Below are positions 23,754-33,135 of a stretch of DNA of 59,183 nt, piece by piece. The DNA is from Thermoplasmata archaeon. GTDB taxonomy: Archaea > Thermoplasmatota > E2 > DHVEG-1. How positions within the stretch are numbered: the stretch's first letter is position 1; the number at the start of each line of letters is the position of its first letter. The position numbers and the translations under genes were made by a program. Below the pieces are notes generated by a model that was not told the origin of the DNA, ran no database searches, and saw only the letters and a program-made list of their open reading frames with translations. The stretch lies in contig JADBLO010000095.1 in the NCBI GenBank assembly GCA_014894395.1, positions 1 through 59,183 of the forward strand. Reading direction: 5' to 3'.

Positions 23754-25721
23754 ATGCTAGTTATGGAACGAGGACTTGCATCATTTGACATCTACGTCAT
23801 TGTCTCAGACCTTCAAGACCTGATTGGATGTTATGTAGAAAAAATCTATCAACTCACTCGCGACGAGATCCTGCTGAGAGTAAAACTGAAAACAGCGAAT
23901 CAAAAAGAATCAATTTTCATAAGAAACGGAGAACTCCTCTGCCTTACCCAGAAACCGTTTGAAGCCCCAGAGAAACCATCGCTGTTTGCGATGACGCTGC
24001 GGAAATATCTGCTCAATGGGAAGATCAGTGAGATTACACAACATGAATTCGATCGTATCATAAAGATTAAGATCGGAAGAAAAGAAGGGGACTACACGCT
24101 GGTGTGTGAGTTGTTTTCCAAGGGGAATGTTATTCTTCTTAACCCCGAGGGGAGAATCATCCGTCCGCTTATCAAGCAGGAATGGGCGTCTCGTCTAATT
24201 AAAAGTGGTGAGATGTATCTGCCGCCGCCATCTCAGACGAACCCGTTTCGTTTAACTGAACAAGATTTTCAAGAGTTACTTACAAAGAGTTCAAAGGACC
24301 TTGTTCGAACGCTTGCAACCGCAGTGAATCTGAGCGGGATGTATGCGGAGGAAATCTGTGTTCGTGCGGGCCTTGATAAAAATACAAAAGTATCAGATGT
24401 AAATGAGATGTCTATTAAAAAAATATATGATGAACTGCAGAAGTTCTTAACAGTGTTTCAAGAAAGAAAAATTCAACCGGTGCTTGTGAAGAAGGATGGC
24501 ACCGTCATTGATATCCTGCCTGTACCTTTTCTGAGTTATACCGGCGTGGAATTTGAGCCAACCGTGAGTTTCTCTAAAGCTCTTGAACCGTTTATTCACG
24601 TTCGAAAAGTTTTAAAACCGCAGGAAGCCAAACATCGGAAGAACATCGAGAAGCTACAGCGACAGCAAGTGCAACAGGAGGAATTAATTGAAGGATTCAA
24701 GAAAAGTATTGCACAGAAGAAACTCGAAGCAGACCTTATTTATTTGAATTATCAAACATGCGAGAAAGTCCTACAAGAGATTACAGTACTACTAAGACAA
24801 AAAGAAAAAGTGGATGGAATCAGCAAAATCCGTCAGAATCCGTTGGTGAAACTGTTTGATCCGACCGCCAACGAACTGGTTGTATTTGTTACTGATGGGA
24901 AAGGAAACAGCGTTGAAGTCGCACTGGATTTCCGTAAAAGCGTTTCTGAAAACGCAGCGCAGATGTACGGGGAGGGTAAAAAGCTTCAGGAGAAATTGAA
25001 GGGGGCAGATGAGGCGGTCGTTCAAACAAAACGTGAACTGGAGACACTGAAGGAAACTGATGTTGTGGAGGAGAAAAAAGAAGTCAAACATGAGAAACAA
25101 TGGTGGTTTGAACGGTTCCGCTGGTTTGTCTCAACGGAGGGGAACCTGGTGGTTGCAGGGAGAGATGCTTCAAGTAACGATCTCGTGGTGAAGAAATATC
25201 TTTCAGATGGTGACCGGTATGCGCATGCTGACATCCATGGCGCGCCCAGCTGTGTCATCAAAAGTAGAGGGGTGAAGGATGAGAAGCTCCCAATTTCTGA
25301 GAAAACACTTGAGGAGGCATGTCTGTTTGCTGCGTCGTATTCGCGAGCGTGGAACCAGTTTGGTGAGGCATCAGCATATTGGGTGCTGCCGGAGCAGGTG
25401 AGTAAGACGCCGGAGAGTGGAGAGTATGTACCAAAAGGTGCGTTTATGATCCGGGGAAAGCGTAATTACTATCGGTGTAAACTCGAGGTTGCTGTCGGTC
25501 TTGTTACTGTTGGAGACGTGGAAAAGCTCATGGGTGGCCCTGTCGTATCGGTTGCGACACGAGCAAAACAATACGCTATTCTTATTCCTGGTGTGACGAA
25601 GAAAAGCGCGATTGCACAAAAACTCGCGAAAGTCTTTGACGTCTCAACTGATGCGGTAGAAAAGGTGCTTCCACCGGGGGAGCTTGCCGTGGTGAAAACC
25701 GTGGGATTTGAACTACATTAG
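23754..25721 (+). CDS. rqcH: RqcH/NEMF-family ribosome quality control protein
   Basis: The protein has the NFACT order: NFACT-N at about 1-210 (MERGLASFDIYVIVSDLQDLIG), HhH-like segment, coiled coil at about 285-350 and 400-450, and the NFACT-R domain at about 460-560 (SSNDLVVKKYLSDGDRYAHADIHGA). A C-terminal domain follows (AKQYAILIPGVTKKSAIAQKL). Family members bind obstructed large ribosomal subunits and, in bacteria and eukaryotes, add C-terminal tails to stalled nascent chains. The start could be ATG 23754 or 23763. It ends 4 nt before pelA, so the pair forms a ribosome-rescue operon. Confidence 0.92.
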   Translation: MLVMERGLASFDIYVIVSDLQDLIGCYVEKIYQLTRDEILLRVKLKTANQKESIFIRNGELLCLTQKPFEAPEKPSLFAMTLRKYLLNGKISEITQHEFDRIIKIKIGRKEGDYTLVCELFSKGNVILLNPEGRIIRPLIKQEWASRLIKSGEMYLPPPSQTNPFRLTEQDFQELLTKSSKDLVRTLATAVNLSGMYAEEICVRAGLDKNTKVSDVNEMSIKKIYDELQKFLTVFQERKIQPVLVKKDGTVIDILPVPFLSYTGVEFEPTVSFSKALEPFIHVRKVLKPQEAKHRKNIEKLQRQQVQQEELIEGFKKSIAQKKLEADLIYLNYQTCEKVLQEITVLLRQKEKVDGISKIRQNPLVKLFDPTANELVVFVTDGKGNSVEVALDFRKSVSENAAQMYGEGKKLQEKLKGADEAVVQTKRELETLKETDVVEEKKEVKHEKQWWFERFRWFVSTEGNLVVAGRDASSNDLVVKKYLSDGDRYAHADIHGAPSCVIKSRGVKDEKLPISEKTLEEACLFAASYSRAWNQFGEASAYWVLPEQVSKTPESGEYVPKGAFMIRGKRNYYRCKLEVAVGLVTVGDVEKLMGGPVVSVATRAKQYAILIPGVTKKSAIAQKLAKVFDVSTDAVEKVLPPGELAVVKTVGFELH

Positions 25722-25725
25722 GTGA

Positions 25726-26778
25726 ATGATTGTGAAGATTATCTTTAAAGACCCGAAGAGTGGCGAAATCAAACTGGTGCCTGAGAACCTTGATGATATC
25801 TGGCATTTATACAACATCATACAGGAGGGGGATCTTGTTCGTGCAGTGACGTTTCGGACCTCGGAGGATGAAAAAGCAGATAAGCTCCGGGCTAAGAAAG
25901 CAGAGAAGAAAAAAATGAAACTCGGAATCCGGGTTGAAAAAGTCACGTTTCATGAGTTCTCAAACAGGCTTCGCGTGCAAGGCGTAATTGAGGAAGGCCC
26001 GCAGGACCTTGGGTCATATCACACGTTTAATGTTGATGCGGAGGAGATGCAACCTCTTTCGATTACAAAAGAACAATGGAGAGGTCATCAGCTCCAGCGG
26101 ATTGATGAGGCAGTGTTGCAACGGACGCAGCCGATGCTGGTGTTTGTGTGCCTTGATGATGATGCTGCAACAGTAGCTCTGTTGTTTCAGAGCGGGGTGC
26201 AACTTGTTGCCGAGATTGACGCGCATCGATCCGGGAAGATGTATGAAAGTAAAGAGACGACGCAGGAGTATTACGGTGAAATTCTTTCCGTAATAAAAAC
26301 CGTAAAAAAACCTGATTCCCCTCTTGTCGTCATTGGTCCTGGGTTTACACGAGAGCATTTAATGAGAGCGGGAAAGGAAAAAGAACCTGCACTGTTTGAG
26401 AACTGTCTTACGCATGCGACCGCGAACGCTGGCATGAATGGTGTCCATGAAGCACTCAAGGTTGGGATTGTTGAACAAATCACGAAAGAAAACCGGGTGT
26501 CAAAAGAGACACAGGCAATTGAAAAACTCTTTGAGGAGATCAAAAAAGACGGGCGGGTAACCTACGGCTTGAACGAAGTGGAAGATGCATTGTCACGGGG
26601 TGCTGCAGAAAAACTGCTTATTTCGGATGTGATGGTACGAAGTAAGAACGGGGAACACTTGTTAGAACTCGCGAGAAAAACACATAGCGATTTTATTATC
26701 ATTAATACCATGCATGAGGCTGGAAAAAAATTTGAAGGAATCGGAGGAGTCGCAGCACTGCTCCGTTTCAAGTATTAA
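25726..26778 (+). CDS. pelA: Pelota (Dom34) mRNA surveillance protein
   Basis: Full-length archaeal Pelota: an Sm-like N-terminal domain (about 1-130, with DDIWHLYNIIQEGDLVRAVTFR), a central eRF1-like domain (about 135-255) and a C-terminal domain (FIIINTMHEAGKKFEGIGGVAALLRFKY). Pelota enters the empty A site of stalled ribosomes with aEF1A/ABCE1 and splits them. It lacks the GGQ motif of release factors, as expected. It directly follows rqcH, whose product acts on the split 50S subunit, so the gene order mirrors the pathway. Confidence 0.95.
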   Translation: MIVKIIFKDPKSGEIKLVPENLDDIWHLYNIIQEGDLVRAVTFRTSEDEKADKLRAKKAEKKKMKLGIRVEKVTFHEFSNRLRVQGVIEEGPQDLGSYHTFNVDAEEMQPLSITKEQWRGHQLQRIDEAVLQRTQPMLVFVCLDDDAATVALLFQSGVQLVAEIDAHRSGKMYESKETTQEYYGEILSVIKTVKKPDSPLVVIGPGFTREHLMRAGKEKEPALFENCLTHATANAGMNGVHEALKVGIVEQITKENRVSKETQAIEKLFEEIKKDGRVTYGLNEVEDALSRGAAEKLLISDVMVRSKNGEHLLELARKTHSDFIIINTMHEAGKKFEGIGGVAALLRFKY

Positions 26779-26784
26779 TACCTA

Positions 26785-27540
26785 TTAGACGTATCTGCCG
26801 CAGCCGGTGTTAATAATCATTGATATGTACGGTGGTTCGACCCAGGGGTCTTCTGGTGGTGGGTTGGAGTCTCCGCCAGTGTTTTTGGTTGTATCCGCTT
26901 TTAGGGTTCCGTCGTAGTACTGATAGGTTATTTTTAACTCAAAGTCATTTCCTTTATCACGGAGTCTTTTCACGATACGAAGTTCACCGATTTGCACATA
27001 GACATTGATGTTAATGTCTTTATTAGTCCACGTATCATCGTAATAAGGTTTTTCTTTGAGTTTTGCTTGTGCAGTTTTTTCATCAGTTGCTTTGAGTGAT
27101 ACTGGGGGGATAATACCTGTTGACACAGTATATGTGATGGTTCCTTCTCCCGTGATTGGTGCACTTGTATTTGTTTCCGTAAAAGTAACGCCATCAGGTG
27201 TGGTCACTTCTAAGGTCAGGCGGTCTAATCCCATTCGTTTCATGAAAGTCATACGATCATCGGTCCAGCTGAGGTTAAACGTGATACTCTTCACGTTTCC
27301 TTCCTGTATCGTCATCGTTCCTTGATAAGGGGATTTCGTTCCTGCGAACTCTGAAATTGTATTCAGAGTGTCAGTTCGTAGTGTCCAGATGACATCATAG
27401 TTTTTTTCACTCGTTATTGTTGAAGGGGGGACATTTGAGGTCTTTGGTGACTGGTACATCACAATGCTAACACCTGCAATAACAAGGATTACAACCGCGA
27501 CAATGATGATGATTTTATCGTTCTTTTTTAAAGATTTCAT
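26785..27540 (-). CDS. Membrane-anchored extracytoplasmic protein of unknown function
   Basis: A single N-terminal transmembrane helix (IIIIVAVVILVIAGVSIVMY) is followed by about 220 outside residues that look beta-rich. No domain is recognised. The tail is Pro- and acid-rich (NPPPEDPWVEPPY) and ends in a single Cys. It converges with pelA, with 6 nt between the stop codons, and lies upstream of amrS on the same strand. Confidence 0.7.
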   Translation of the reverse strand: MKSLKKNDKIIIIVAVVILVIAGVSIVMYQSPKTSNVPPSTITSEKNYDVIWTLRTDTLNTISEFAGTKSPYQGTMTIQEGNVKSITFNLSWTDDRMTFMKRMGLDRLTLEVTTPDGVTFTETNTSAPITGEGTITYTVSTGIIPPVSLKATDEKTAQAKLKEKPYYDDTWTNKDININVYVQIGELRIVKRLRDKGNDFELKITYQYYDGTLKADTTKNTGGDSNPPPEDPWVEPPYISMIINTGCGRYV

Positions 27541-27677
27541 AGAGTCACCTGTACATTTAACCTTGATTTACAGTTATTGTACTATAATGATAAATATGCT
27601 TCCACCTTTATTAAATTTTTCCTCATTTTATATATTTCAAGGGGTTTTAATTCAACAGAAGGAAAAAAAGACAGAAA

Positions 27678-28688
27678 TTACACCATTTTAAGGGGGACGG
27701 TGGCTCCGCATCTGGTACATCTTTCCTTTGTCAGGCCTTTTATCTGGGCGGAGAATCCGTACCGCTCAATCAGAAGGTTTTTACAGGAGGGACAGTAGGT
27801 GTTGTCGTAATCGCTATGCACAATATTCCCGAGATACACGAACTGAAGGCCAACTTCTTTAGCTATTTGATAACTGGAAAGGAGTGTGCTGGTGGGGGTT
27901 GTCGTGATGTTGGTCATCTGGTAATCTGGGTGGAACCTGGAGAAATGCACTGGTGTATCTGTTGAGAGTTTTTCTCCGATCCATTGGCAAAACTCTTTGA
28001 TTTCCTGAGCAGTATCATTGAAACCGGGGATCACTAGGTAGGTTAATTCAAGGTGTATCCCGAGTTTTTTCGCACGCTCACAGGTCTGAAGGACTGGCGC
28101 CAATCTGGCTTTGCAGATCGTTTTATAAAACTCGTCATGGAATGCTTTCACATCTATATTCATGGCATCGAGATACGGAGCTATCTCTTCTAGTGGTTCT
28201 TTCTCGATATACCCGTTGGTGACATAGACCGTATACAATCCGGCGTTCTTCACCAATTTCGCGGTATCCAACGTGTACTCATGCCAGATGGTTGGCTCGT
28301 TATACGTCCAGGCGACGCCTCTGCAGCCATGATCCTTTGCAATCTCACTGACTTTTTCCGGAGGAATATCCTGCAGTGACATCTCCTCTGGGCTCGCCAT
28401 AGAAATATGATAGTTCTGACAATGGTCACATCTGAAGGTACACCCAACCGAGCCTAAAGAGAGAACAAGAGACCCTGGGTAGAAATGATACAGTGGTTTT
28501 TTCTCAATCGGATCATCAGCAACAGAAGAACATGCTCCATAAATAAGGGTGAATAGTTTTCCGTGTTCATTTTTCCGAACACCACAAATACCGCGTTTTT
28601 CAGGAGCAATAACGCAATGATGCGGGCAGAGTACACACTGCACCATATCATTCTTGGTTGATTTCCAAAACGCTGCCTCTTTTTTCAT
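27678..28688 (-). CDS. amrS: AmmeMemoRadiSam-system radical SAM protein
   Basis: The start chosen is ATG 28688 (MKKEAAFWKS), with TTAATAAAG about 27 nt upstream; a longer frame would overlap the next gene. The radical SAM cluster motif is C83-x3-C87-x2-C90 (GCTFRCDHC). An N-terminal cysteine pair (CVLCPHHC) and a C-terminal zinc-ribbon pair (CPSC, CTRC) are typical of the family, as is AWTYNEPTIWHEYT. The exact substrate of AmrS is not established; family members are often next to AMMECR1 and Memo genes, but neither is in this window. Its promoter lies inside the 3' end of the caspase-like gene. Confidence 0.88.
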   Translation of the reverse strand: MKKEAAFWKSTKNDMVQCVLCPHHCVIAPEKRGICGVRKNEHGKLFTLIYGACSSVADDPIEKKPLYHFYPGSLVLSLGSVGCTFRCDHCQNYHISMASPEEMSLQDIPPEKVSEIAKDHGCRGVAWTYNEPTIWHEYTLDTAKLVKNAGLYTVYVTNGYIEKEPLEEIAPYLDAMNIDVKAFHDEFYKTICKARLAPVLQTCERAKKLGIHLELTYLVIPGFNDTAQEIKEFCQWIGEKLSTDTPVHFSRFHPDYQMTNITTTPTSTLLSSYQIAKEVGLQFVYLGNIVHSDYDNTYCPSCKNLLIERYGFSAQIKGLTKERCTRCGATVPLKMV

Positions 28689-28725
28689 TTTAGGGTTTTC
28701 AATGATTGAGGCTTTATTAATGTTC

Positions 28726-30036
28726 TTATAGTATGAGTTCGCCTCTGTTCCGAAGGAAGCCACGGTGCGGATATTCATCGTTGATTTGTGGCTGCATGGA
28801 TTTAAAATCTTGGTATTTCTCATCGGTGCGAAGCTGGTAGCGGGCATAATAGAATGCTTCTTCGACGGACACTTTCCCATCTTGGAACATTTTCAGGTTT
28901 CGTGGTACGCCTCGATCAAATAATCCTGGTCTGAAGCCGTCTGCTTTCCCGCTGGAGAGCCCTTTAAACCATAACAGAGAGAATATCGGTCCCTGGGTCG
29001 TACTTGCATACCCTGTTCGGAACTTACTGGTACCCGAGATAACGATTCGTCCATCGTGGGGAATTCCAGATCGGAACAACAACGATGTACGGAGGTTGAG
29101 AATGGTTCGGTCTGCAAACCCACCCGCGTAACACGCGTCAATCAGGATGGCTGCTTTCTTGGACTCCAGTGGAGCAAGGATATCCCCGAGTTCTTTATCA
29201 GTCACGGTGTCATCCCAGAGGAATATTTCGCTGCTCTGAAGGATTTTTCCTCCAGTGAGTGATTGTTTTTGATTCCCAGCACCATGGTTGAAAATCCAGA
29301 GAAATACTTCACTGTCAGGGTATTTATTTGACTCAGTTATGAGATATTGTAAGGAGGCAAGGACGTTTGCTGTTATCGCACTCCCGTAAGTCATGTCGTA
29401 CTTATGGTACCGCGCCTGCAATGTTTTTTCTTTGGTTCCATACCCGTTGTCGCTGCGAATCCAGCCGTCATCAAAAAGAATCATGATATTTGACGTTGGA
29501 TACTGATTGTGTTCAATGAGATACGCTGCCATGTCCTCCGCAAGATACAGACCACCGTTCCCGAGTTTCGTGTCATTTTCTTCAGGGAAGTTTGCAGCTG
29601 CGATAAAAATCGCCCATTTGTGAGAACCAGAGTCAATAGATGTTGGGTTATTAACAGTGAGAGTGATTGATTTTATCTCGGAGTAGTCTTTGCCATCGTA
29701 GGAGCGTGCGCTGATCGTGTACATCCCGTTCTGGGAGGTATACGTGGTCCAGTCGTAACTCCAGAGTGTTGTCCCCGTTGCAGTAGCCCAATCATCCTCA
29801 CCGATTTTTATTTCCACGCTGCTGATGTTATCCTCTTTATCAGGATCGCTAGCCGTCCCACTGATCATCACCAACCGTGCAATCGTTGCCCCGTTGGATG
29901 GATAGGTGATGGTGACGGTCGGCTTCCCGTTTAACAGACGAAGATTAAAATTCTGGCCAAAAAACCCTGAGAACGCACCGACGAGTAATGCAAGAACAAC
30001 AATAACCGCGAGAGCGACAATCCATTTGTATTTCAT
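28726..30036 (-). CDS. Surface-anchored caspase-like (clan CD) cysteine peptidase
   Basis: An N-terminal membrane anchor (WIVALAVIVVLALLVGAF) is followed by an Ig-like domain at about 38-130 (VTITYPSNGATIARLVMISGTAS). Then comes a caspase/legumain-type domain at about 140-400. The catalytic pair is H251 (FNHGAG) and C302 (IDACYAGGF), the clan CD arrangement. HKWAIFIAAANF and ILFDDGW are the flanking strands. It is a third class of clan CD enzyme here besides the two C25 proteases. Substrate unknown; legumain-like (C13) and caspase-like (C14) assignments are both possible. Confidence 0.85.
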   Translation of the reverse strand: MKYKWIVALAVIVVLALLVGAFSGFFGQNFNLRLLNGKPTVTITYPSNGATIARLVMISGTASDPDKEDNISSVEIKIGEDDWATATGTTLWSYDWTTYTSQNGMYTISARSYDGKDYSEIKSITLTVNNPTSIDSGSHKWAIFIAAANFPEENDTKLGNGGLYLAEDMAAYLIEHNQYPTSNIMILFDDGWIRSDNGYGTKEKTLQARYHKYDMTYGSAITANVLASLQYLITESNKYPDSEVFLWIFNHGAGNQKQSLTGGKILQSSEIFLWDDTVTDKELGDILAPLESKKAAILIDACYAGGFADRTILNLRTSLLFRSGIPHDGRIVISGTSKFRTGYASTTQGPIFSLLWFKGLSSGKADGFRPGLFDRGVPRNLKMFQDGKVSVEEAFYYARYQLRTDEKYQDFKSMQPQINDEYPHRGFLRNRGELIL

Positions 30037-30109
30037 TCTTCTCAGTATAGTATGGTTCTCTGTACTCCTTTAAAACCTTTGTTGAACAGTTCTTACCTGA
30101 TTTCTTCTC

Positions 30110-31102
30110 TTAAAAATTATGCTTTTTAAAATGCTCATATCCTTTATTTTCTAAAATCCGTTTGTTCTCCCCATCGAGCAGAACAATATCCTTTTTCTTT
30201 GTAACTATCCCAATCGCAGTCAGATCAGCACCATGCTTCTTTAACATTTTTTTTGTTTGTTCAAATCTCTCGTGCGGTATCGTTACCAGGAGTTCATAGT
30301 CTCCACCGAAATGCAATGCGAGAGAGTATGGATCAATACCATGATTTTTATCCATAAGCTCGCACAATTCTGAGGCAAGCGGGAGCGCACTCTTCTTGAT
30401 TTCAAACCCGATGTTATTGAATTCCTGAAGCTGGTATAACGAAGCGGATAACCCATCAGATAAATCCATCGATGACGTCACAGAATGCTGCTGCGCGAGC
30501 AATCGTCCGTCCTTCAGTTTTGGAACAGGTTCTAACAATGCTTTGGAAAGCTTTTTTTTAAAATTATGATGTTTCAACGCATAATACCCAGCACCAGCTT
30601 TTCCCAATGTTCCTGTCACTGCGACGACATCGCCAGGACGCGCACCGGTCCGTGACATAAACTCGTCTTTTTTAACGGTACCAAACGCGGTTCCACACAA
30701 CGTTATTTCGTTCGTCTCCTTCGTGTCTCCCCCGACAATCGTTGTTCCAAAAGCAACTGCGCATGCATCTGCTCCTTTGGTAAGCTCTTTGAGAAACAGC
30801 TCAGAGGTTTTTTTCGGAAGTCCAAACGAAAGGACAAGACCAAGCGGGGTTCCCCCTTTCGCTGCAATATCAGAAAGATTAATAGCGACAAGGAACCACC
30901 CCATCTGATACGGCGTCATCTGCGCAGGAATATGGGTCCGCTGATACATCATATCAGTAGTGACCAGCAAATACTCTTTTCCTAGATCAATCGCGGCGCA
31001 GTCATCACCAATCCCCCTGCTGTTTGTTCCTTTGGTAAGAATCTCTGCGATACGCTGAATCGCTGCCCGTTCCCCGAGATCAGATAACATCTTCACAACC
31101 AT
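30110..31102 (-). CDS. thiL: Thiamine-monophosphate kinase
   Basis: ThiL phosphorylates thiamine phosphate to thiamine diphosphate with ATP. Family marks are GIGDDCAAI near residue 31, LLVTTDMM, NLSDIAAKGG and IVGGDT. MDLSDGLSASL is the Mg-binding segment and FGGDYELLVT the C-terminal block. The length of 330 is typical. It is divergent from purM, which belongs to the same ATP-binding superfamily, with about 75 nt between the chosen starts. A second Met (residue 5) is an alternative start. The coenzyme serves the TPP enzyme IorA encoded nearby. Confidence 0.93.
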   Translation of the reverse strand: MVVKMLSDLGERAAIQRIAEILTKGTNSRGIGDDCAAIDLGKEYLLVTTDMMYQRTHIPAQMTPYQMGWFLVAINLSDIAAKGGTPLGLVLSFGLPKKTSELFLKELTKGADACAVAFGTTIVGGDTKETNEITLCGTAFGTVKKDEFMSRTGARPGDVVAVTGTLGKAGAGYYALKHHNFKKKLSKALLEPVPKLKDGRLLAQQHSVTSSMDLSDGLSASLYQLQEFNNIGFEIKKSALPLASELCELMDKNHGIDPYSLALHFGGDYELLVTIPHERFEQTKKMLKKHGADLTAIGIVTKKKDIVLLDGENKRILENKGYEHFKKHNF

Positions 31103-31177
31103 GACAACCCAACCAGCATAAAAAAGTTTATCACAGCCATGTGGTTTCGCAATACAGGGCGATCATTCTTGAAGAAA

Positions 31178-32200
31178 ATGACCTACAAAGACTCCGGTGT
31201 TGATATTGATGAAAAGGAAGAAGCAATCAAACAACTCCTCTCCAGCATTTCCACAAAACGAAAAGGAACCATTGGGAAACCAATGGGTGGACACTATGCA
31301 GGACTTATCGAATTTGGCGACTACGCGCTTGTTCTCTGTACCGATGGTGTCGGAACCAAAGTCAAGATAGCTGAAGCCTTGAAAAAATGGGATACGGTCG
31401 GGATTGACTGCATCGCAATGAATGTCAACGACGCGTTATGCGTCGGAGCAGAGCCCTTAGCGTTTGTCGATTATCTGGCTATGGACGACCCAGACCCAAA
31501 AATCACCAAAGAAATTGGGAAAGGACTAGAGAAAGGCGCGGAACAATCCAATATTTCTATTGTCGGTGGAGAGACCGCGGACCTCCCTGAACTGATTAAA
31601 GGGTTTGACCTTGCGGGAACCTGCCTTGCTTATGTGAAAAAAAAACGGATCATCCTTGGCGATAAGATTCACCCTGGCGACATCATCATCGGACTGAGCA
31701 GCAGCGGGATTCACTCCAATGGGTATACACTTGCTAGGAAAGTCGTTGAAGAAGTTGGATTTTCGTATACTGACAAGTTTCCAGATGGGCTGTACCCCGG
31801 GAAAACCATTGGTGAAGTCATGCTGACTCCAACCAGGATATACGTAAAAGAAATTATCGAGTTGTTCAAGAAAATCGACGTCCATGGGCTTGCCCATATC
31901 ACCGGGAGCGGACTATGGAACATTCCTCGATTAAAAGAAAATGTAAAGTATGTGATTGAAGACCCTTTAAAACCACAACCGATTTTCGCATTCCTGCAAA
32001 AATACGGGAACATTGATGACCAGGAGATGTACCAGATCTTCAACATGGGTATGGGATTTGCAGTAATAGTCGCACAAGAAGATGCAGATAAGACAATGAG
32101 AATCCTCAAGAAACATTCTGATGCCACCATAAAACTCGTCGGCACTGTCAAGAAAGGAACCGGTGTGGAAGTCCCGCGCCTAGGGTTAACCTATCGTTAA
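31178..32200 (+). CDS. purM: Phosphoribosylformylglycinamidine cyclo-ligase (AIR synthetase)
   Basis: The start MTYKDSGVDID is conserved in PurM. An in-frame ATG at 31139 would add 13 residues, but its TATA-like CATAAAAAAG is only about 18 nt away, so 31178 is preferred. The enzyme closes the imidazole ring in purine synthesis with ATP. Family blocks include KPMGGHYAG, CTDGVGTKVKIA, GIDCIAMNVNDALCVGAEPLAFVDYLA, GGETADLP, GLSSSGIHSNGYTLAR and HITGSGLWNIPRLK. PurS and PurL are encoded about 3.5 kb downstream on the same strand. Confidence 0.93.
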   Translation: MTYKDSGVDIDEKEEAIKQLLSSISTKRKGTIGKPMGGHYAGLIEFGDYALVLCTDGVGTKVKIAEALKKWDTVGIDCIAMNVNDALCVGAEPLAFVDYLAMDDPDPKITKEIGKGLEKGAEQSNISIVGGETADLPELIKGFDLAGTCLAYVKKKRIILGDKIHPGDIIIGLSSSGIHSNGYTLARKVVEEVGFSYTDKFPDGLYPGKTIGEVMLTPTRIYVKEIIELFKKIDVHGLAHITGSGLWNIPRLKENVKYVIEDPLKPQPIFAFLQKYGNIDDQEMYQIFNMGMGFAVIVAQEDADKTMRILKKHSDATIKLVGTVKKGTGVEVPRLGLTYR

Positions 32201-32220
32201 ACCATTCCCTGTTGTGCCCT

Positions 32221-33135
32221 ATGAAAATTGGAACTGTTGAGATACAGAATCGTTTCGTTCTTGCACCACTCGCTGGCATTAGCTGTACTGCGTTTCGAAT
32301 GCTGTGCAAAGAAAACGGCGCTGGGTTGCTGTACACACAAATGATCGATTCAGACATCATCAGCGAAAAAACATCAGATGAAGTGAAACAGTTCCTGAAC
32401 ATCCAAGACACGGAACGACCAGTCGCCGTTCAACTCATTGGGAGCGAAAAAAACATTCTTGTCAAAGCGGTTCACGCAGTTGAAGAGTTCGCGGATATCA
32501 TTGACTTGAATGTCGGCTGCATCGAAGAAGATTACCTGACGAAGAGATGCGGTGCAGCACTCTTAAAAGACCTCCCAAAACTAGAGAGTATTCTCAGAGC
32601 AATGGTTGAGGCAACCGATAAACCAGTGACCGCGAAGATTCGCATTGGCTGGGACAACCAGAACATCAACGGCGTCAAAGTCTCACAGTTAATAGAAAAT
32701 TCTGGAGCACAAGCACTCTGTATCCATGGTAGAACCGCAGATCAGCAGTACGCAGGCAAAGTCAACTGGACCATCATGAAACAGGCCAAAGAAAAAGTCC
32801 ATATCCCGGTCATCGCAAACGGTGACGTCACCAGCTACACCGATGGACTTACTCTCTTAAAAAAAACCGGTTGTGACCTGGTCATGATCGGAAGAGAAGC
32901 ACAACACTGCCCCTGGATATTCAACCAAGAAACAGTAGACATCAAACAACAGATCCTCCGATTCATTGATCTATATGAACAATACGAAAACAGACAATCA
33001 GCAATTGAGGTCGCTGATCATGTGTTTTGGATGCTGCGGGATTTTAAGACATCGGAAAACACAAAAAAGGTTCATTTAATTGGAACAATCTCGCGGATCA
33101 AACGATACGTGAACCGTTTACAACAAGATGAATAA
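32221..33135 (+). CDS. tRNA-dihydrouridine synthase family protein
   Basis: A flavin-dependent TIM barrel: N-terminal NRFVLAPLAGIS (FMN site), catalytic Cys in NVGCIEEDYLTKRCGAALL, then TAKIRIGWD, CIHGRTADQQYAGKVNW, VIANGDV and DLVMIGREAQHCPWIF. It reduces specific uridines in tRNA with NAD(P)H. The usual bacterial CP in NxGCP is CI here. The start is ATG 32221; a TTG at 32212 is possible. It begins about 20 nt after purM and is probably co-transcribed. The 3' end overlaps the convergent gene at 33098 by 38 nt. Confidence 0.9.
   Translation: MKIGTVEIQNRFVLAPLAGISCTAFRMLCKENGAGLLYTQMIDSDIISEKTSDEVKQFLNIQDTERPVAVQLIGSEKNILVKAVHAVEEFADIIDLNVGCIEEDYLTKRCGAALLKDLPKLESILRAMVEATDKPVTAKIRIGWDNQNINGVKVSQLIENSGAQALCIHGRTADQQYAGKVNWTIMKQAKEKVHIPVIANGDVTSYTDGLTLLKKTGCDLVMIGREAQHCPWIFNQETVDIKQQILRFIDLYEQYENRQSAIEVADHVFWMLRDFKTSENTKKVHLIGTISRIKRYVNRLQQDE

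Noticed and set aside
28689-28880. 64-residue N-terminal extension of AmrS
   Set aside because: It overlaps the 3' end of the caspase-like gene. The ATG at 28688 has a TATA box at the right distance.
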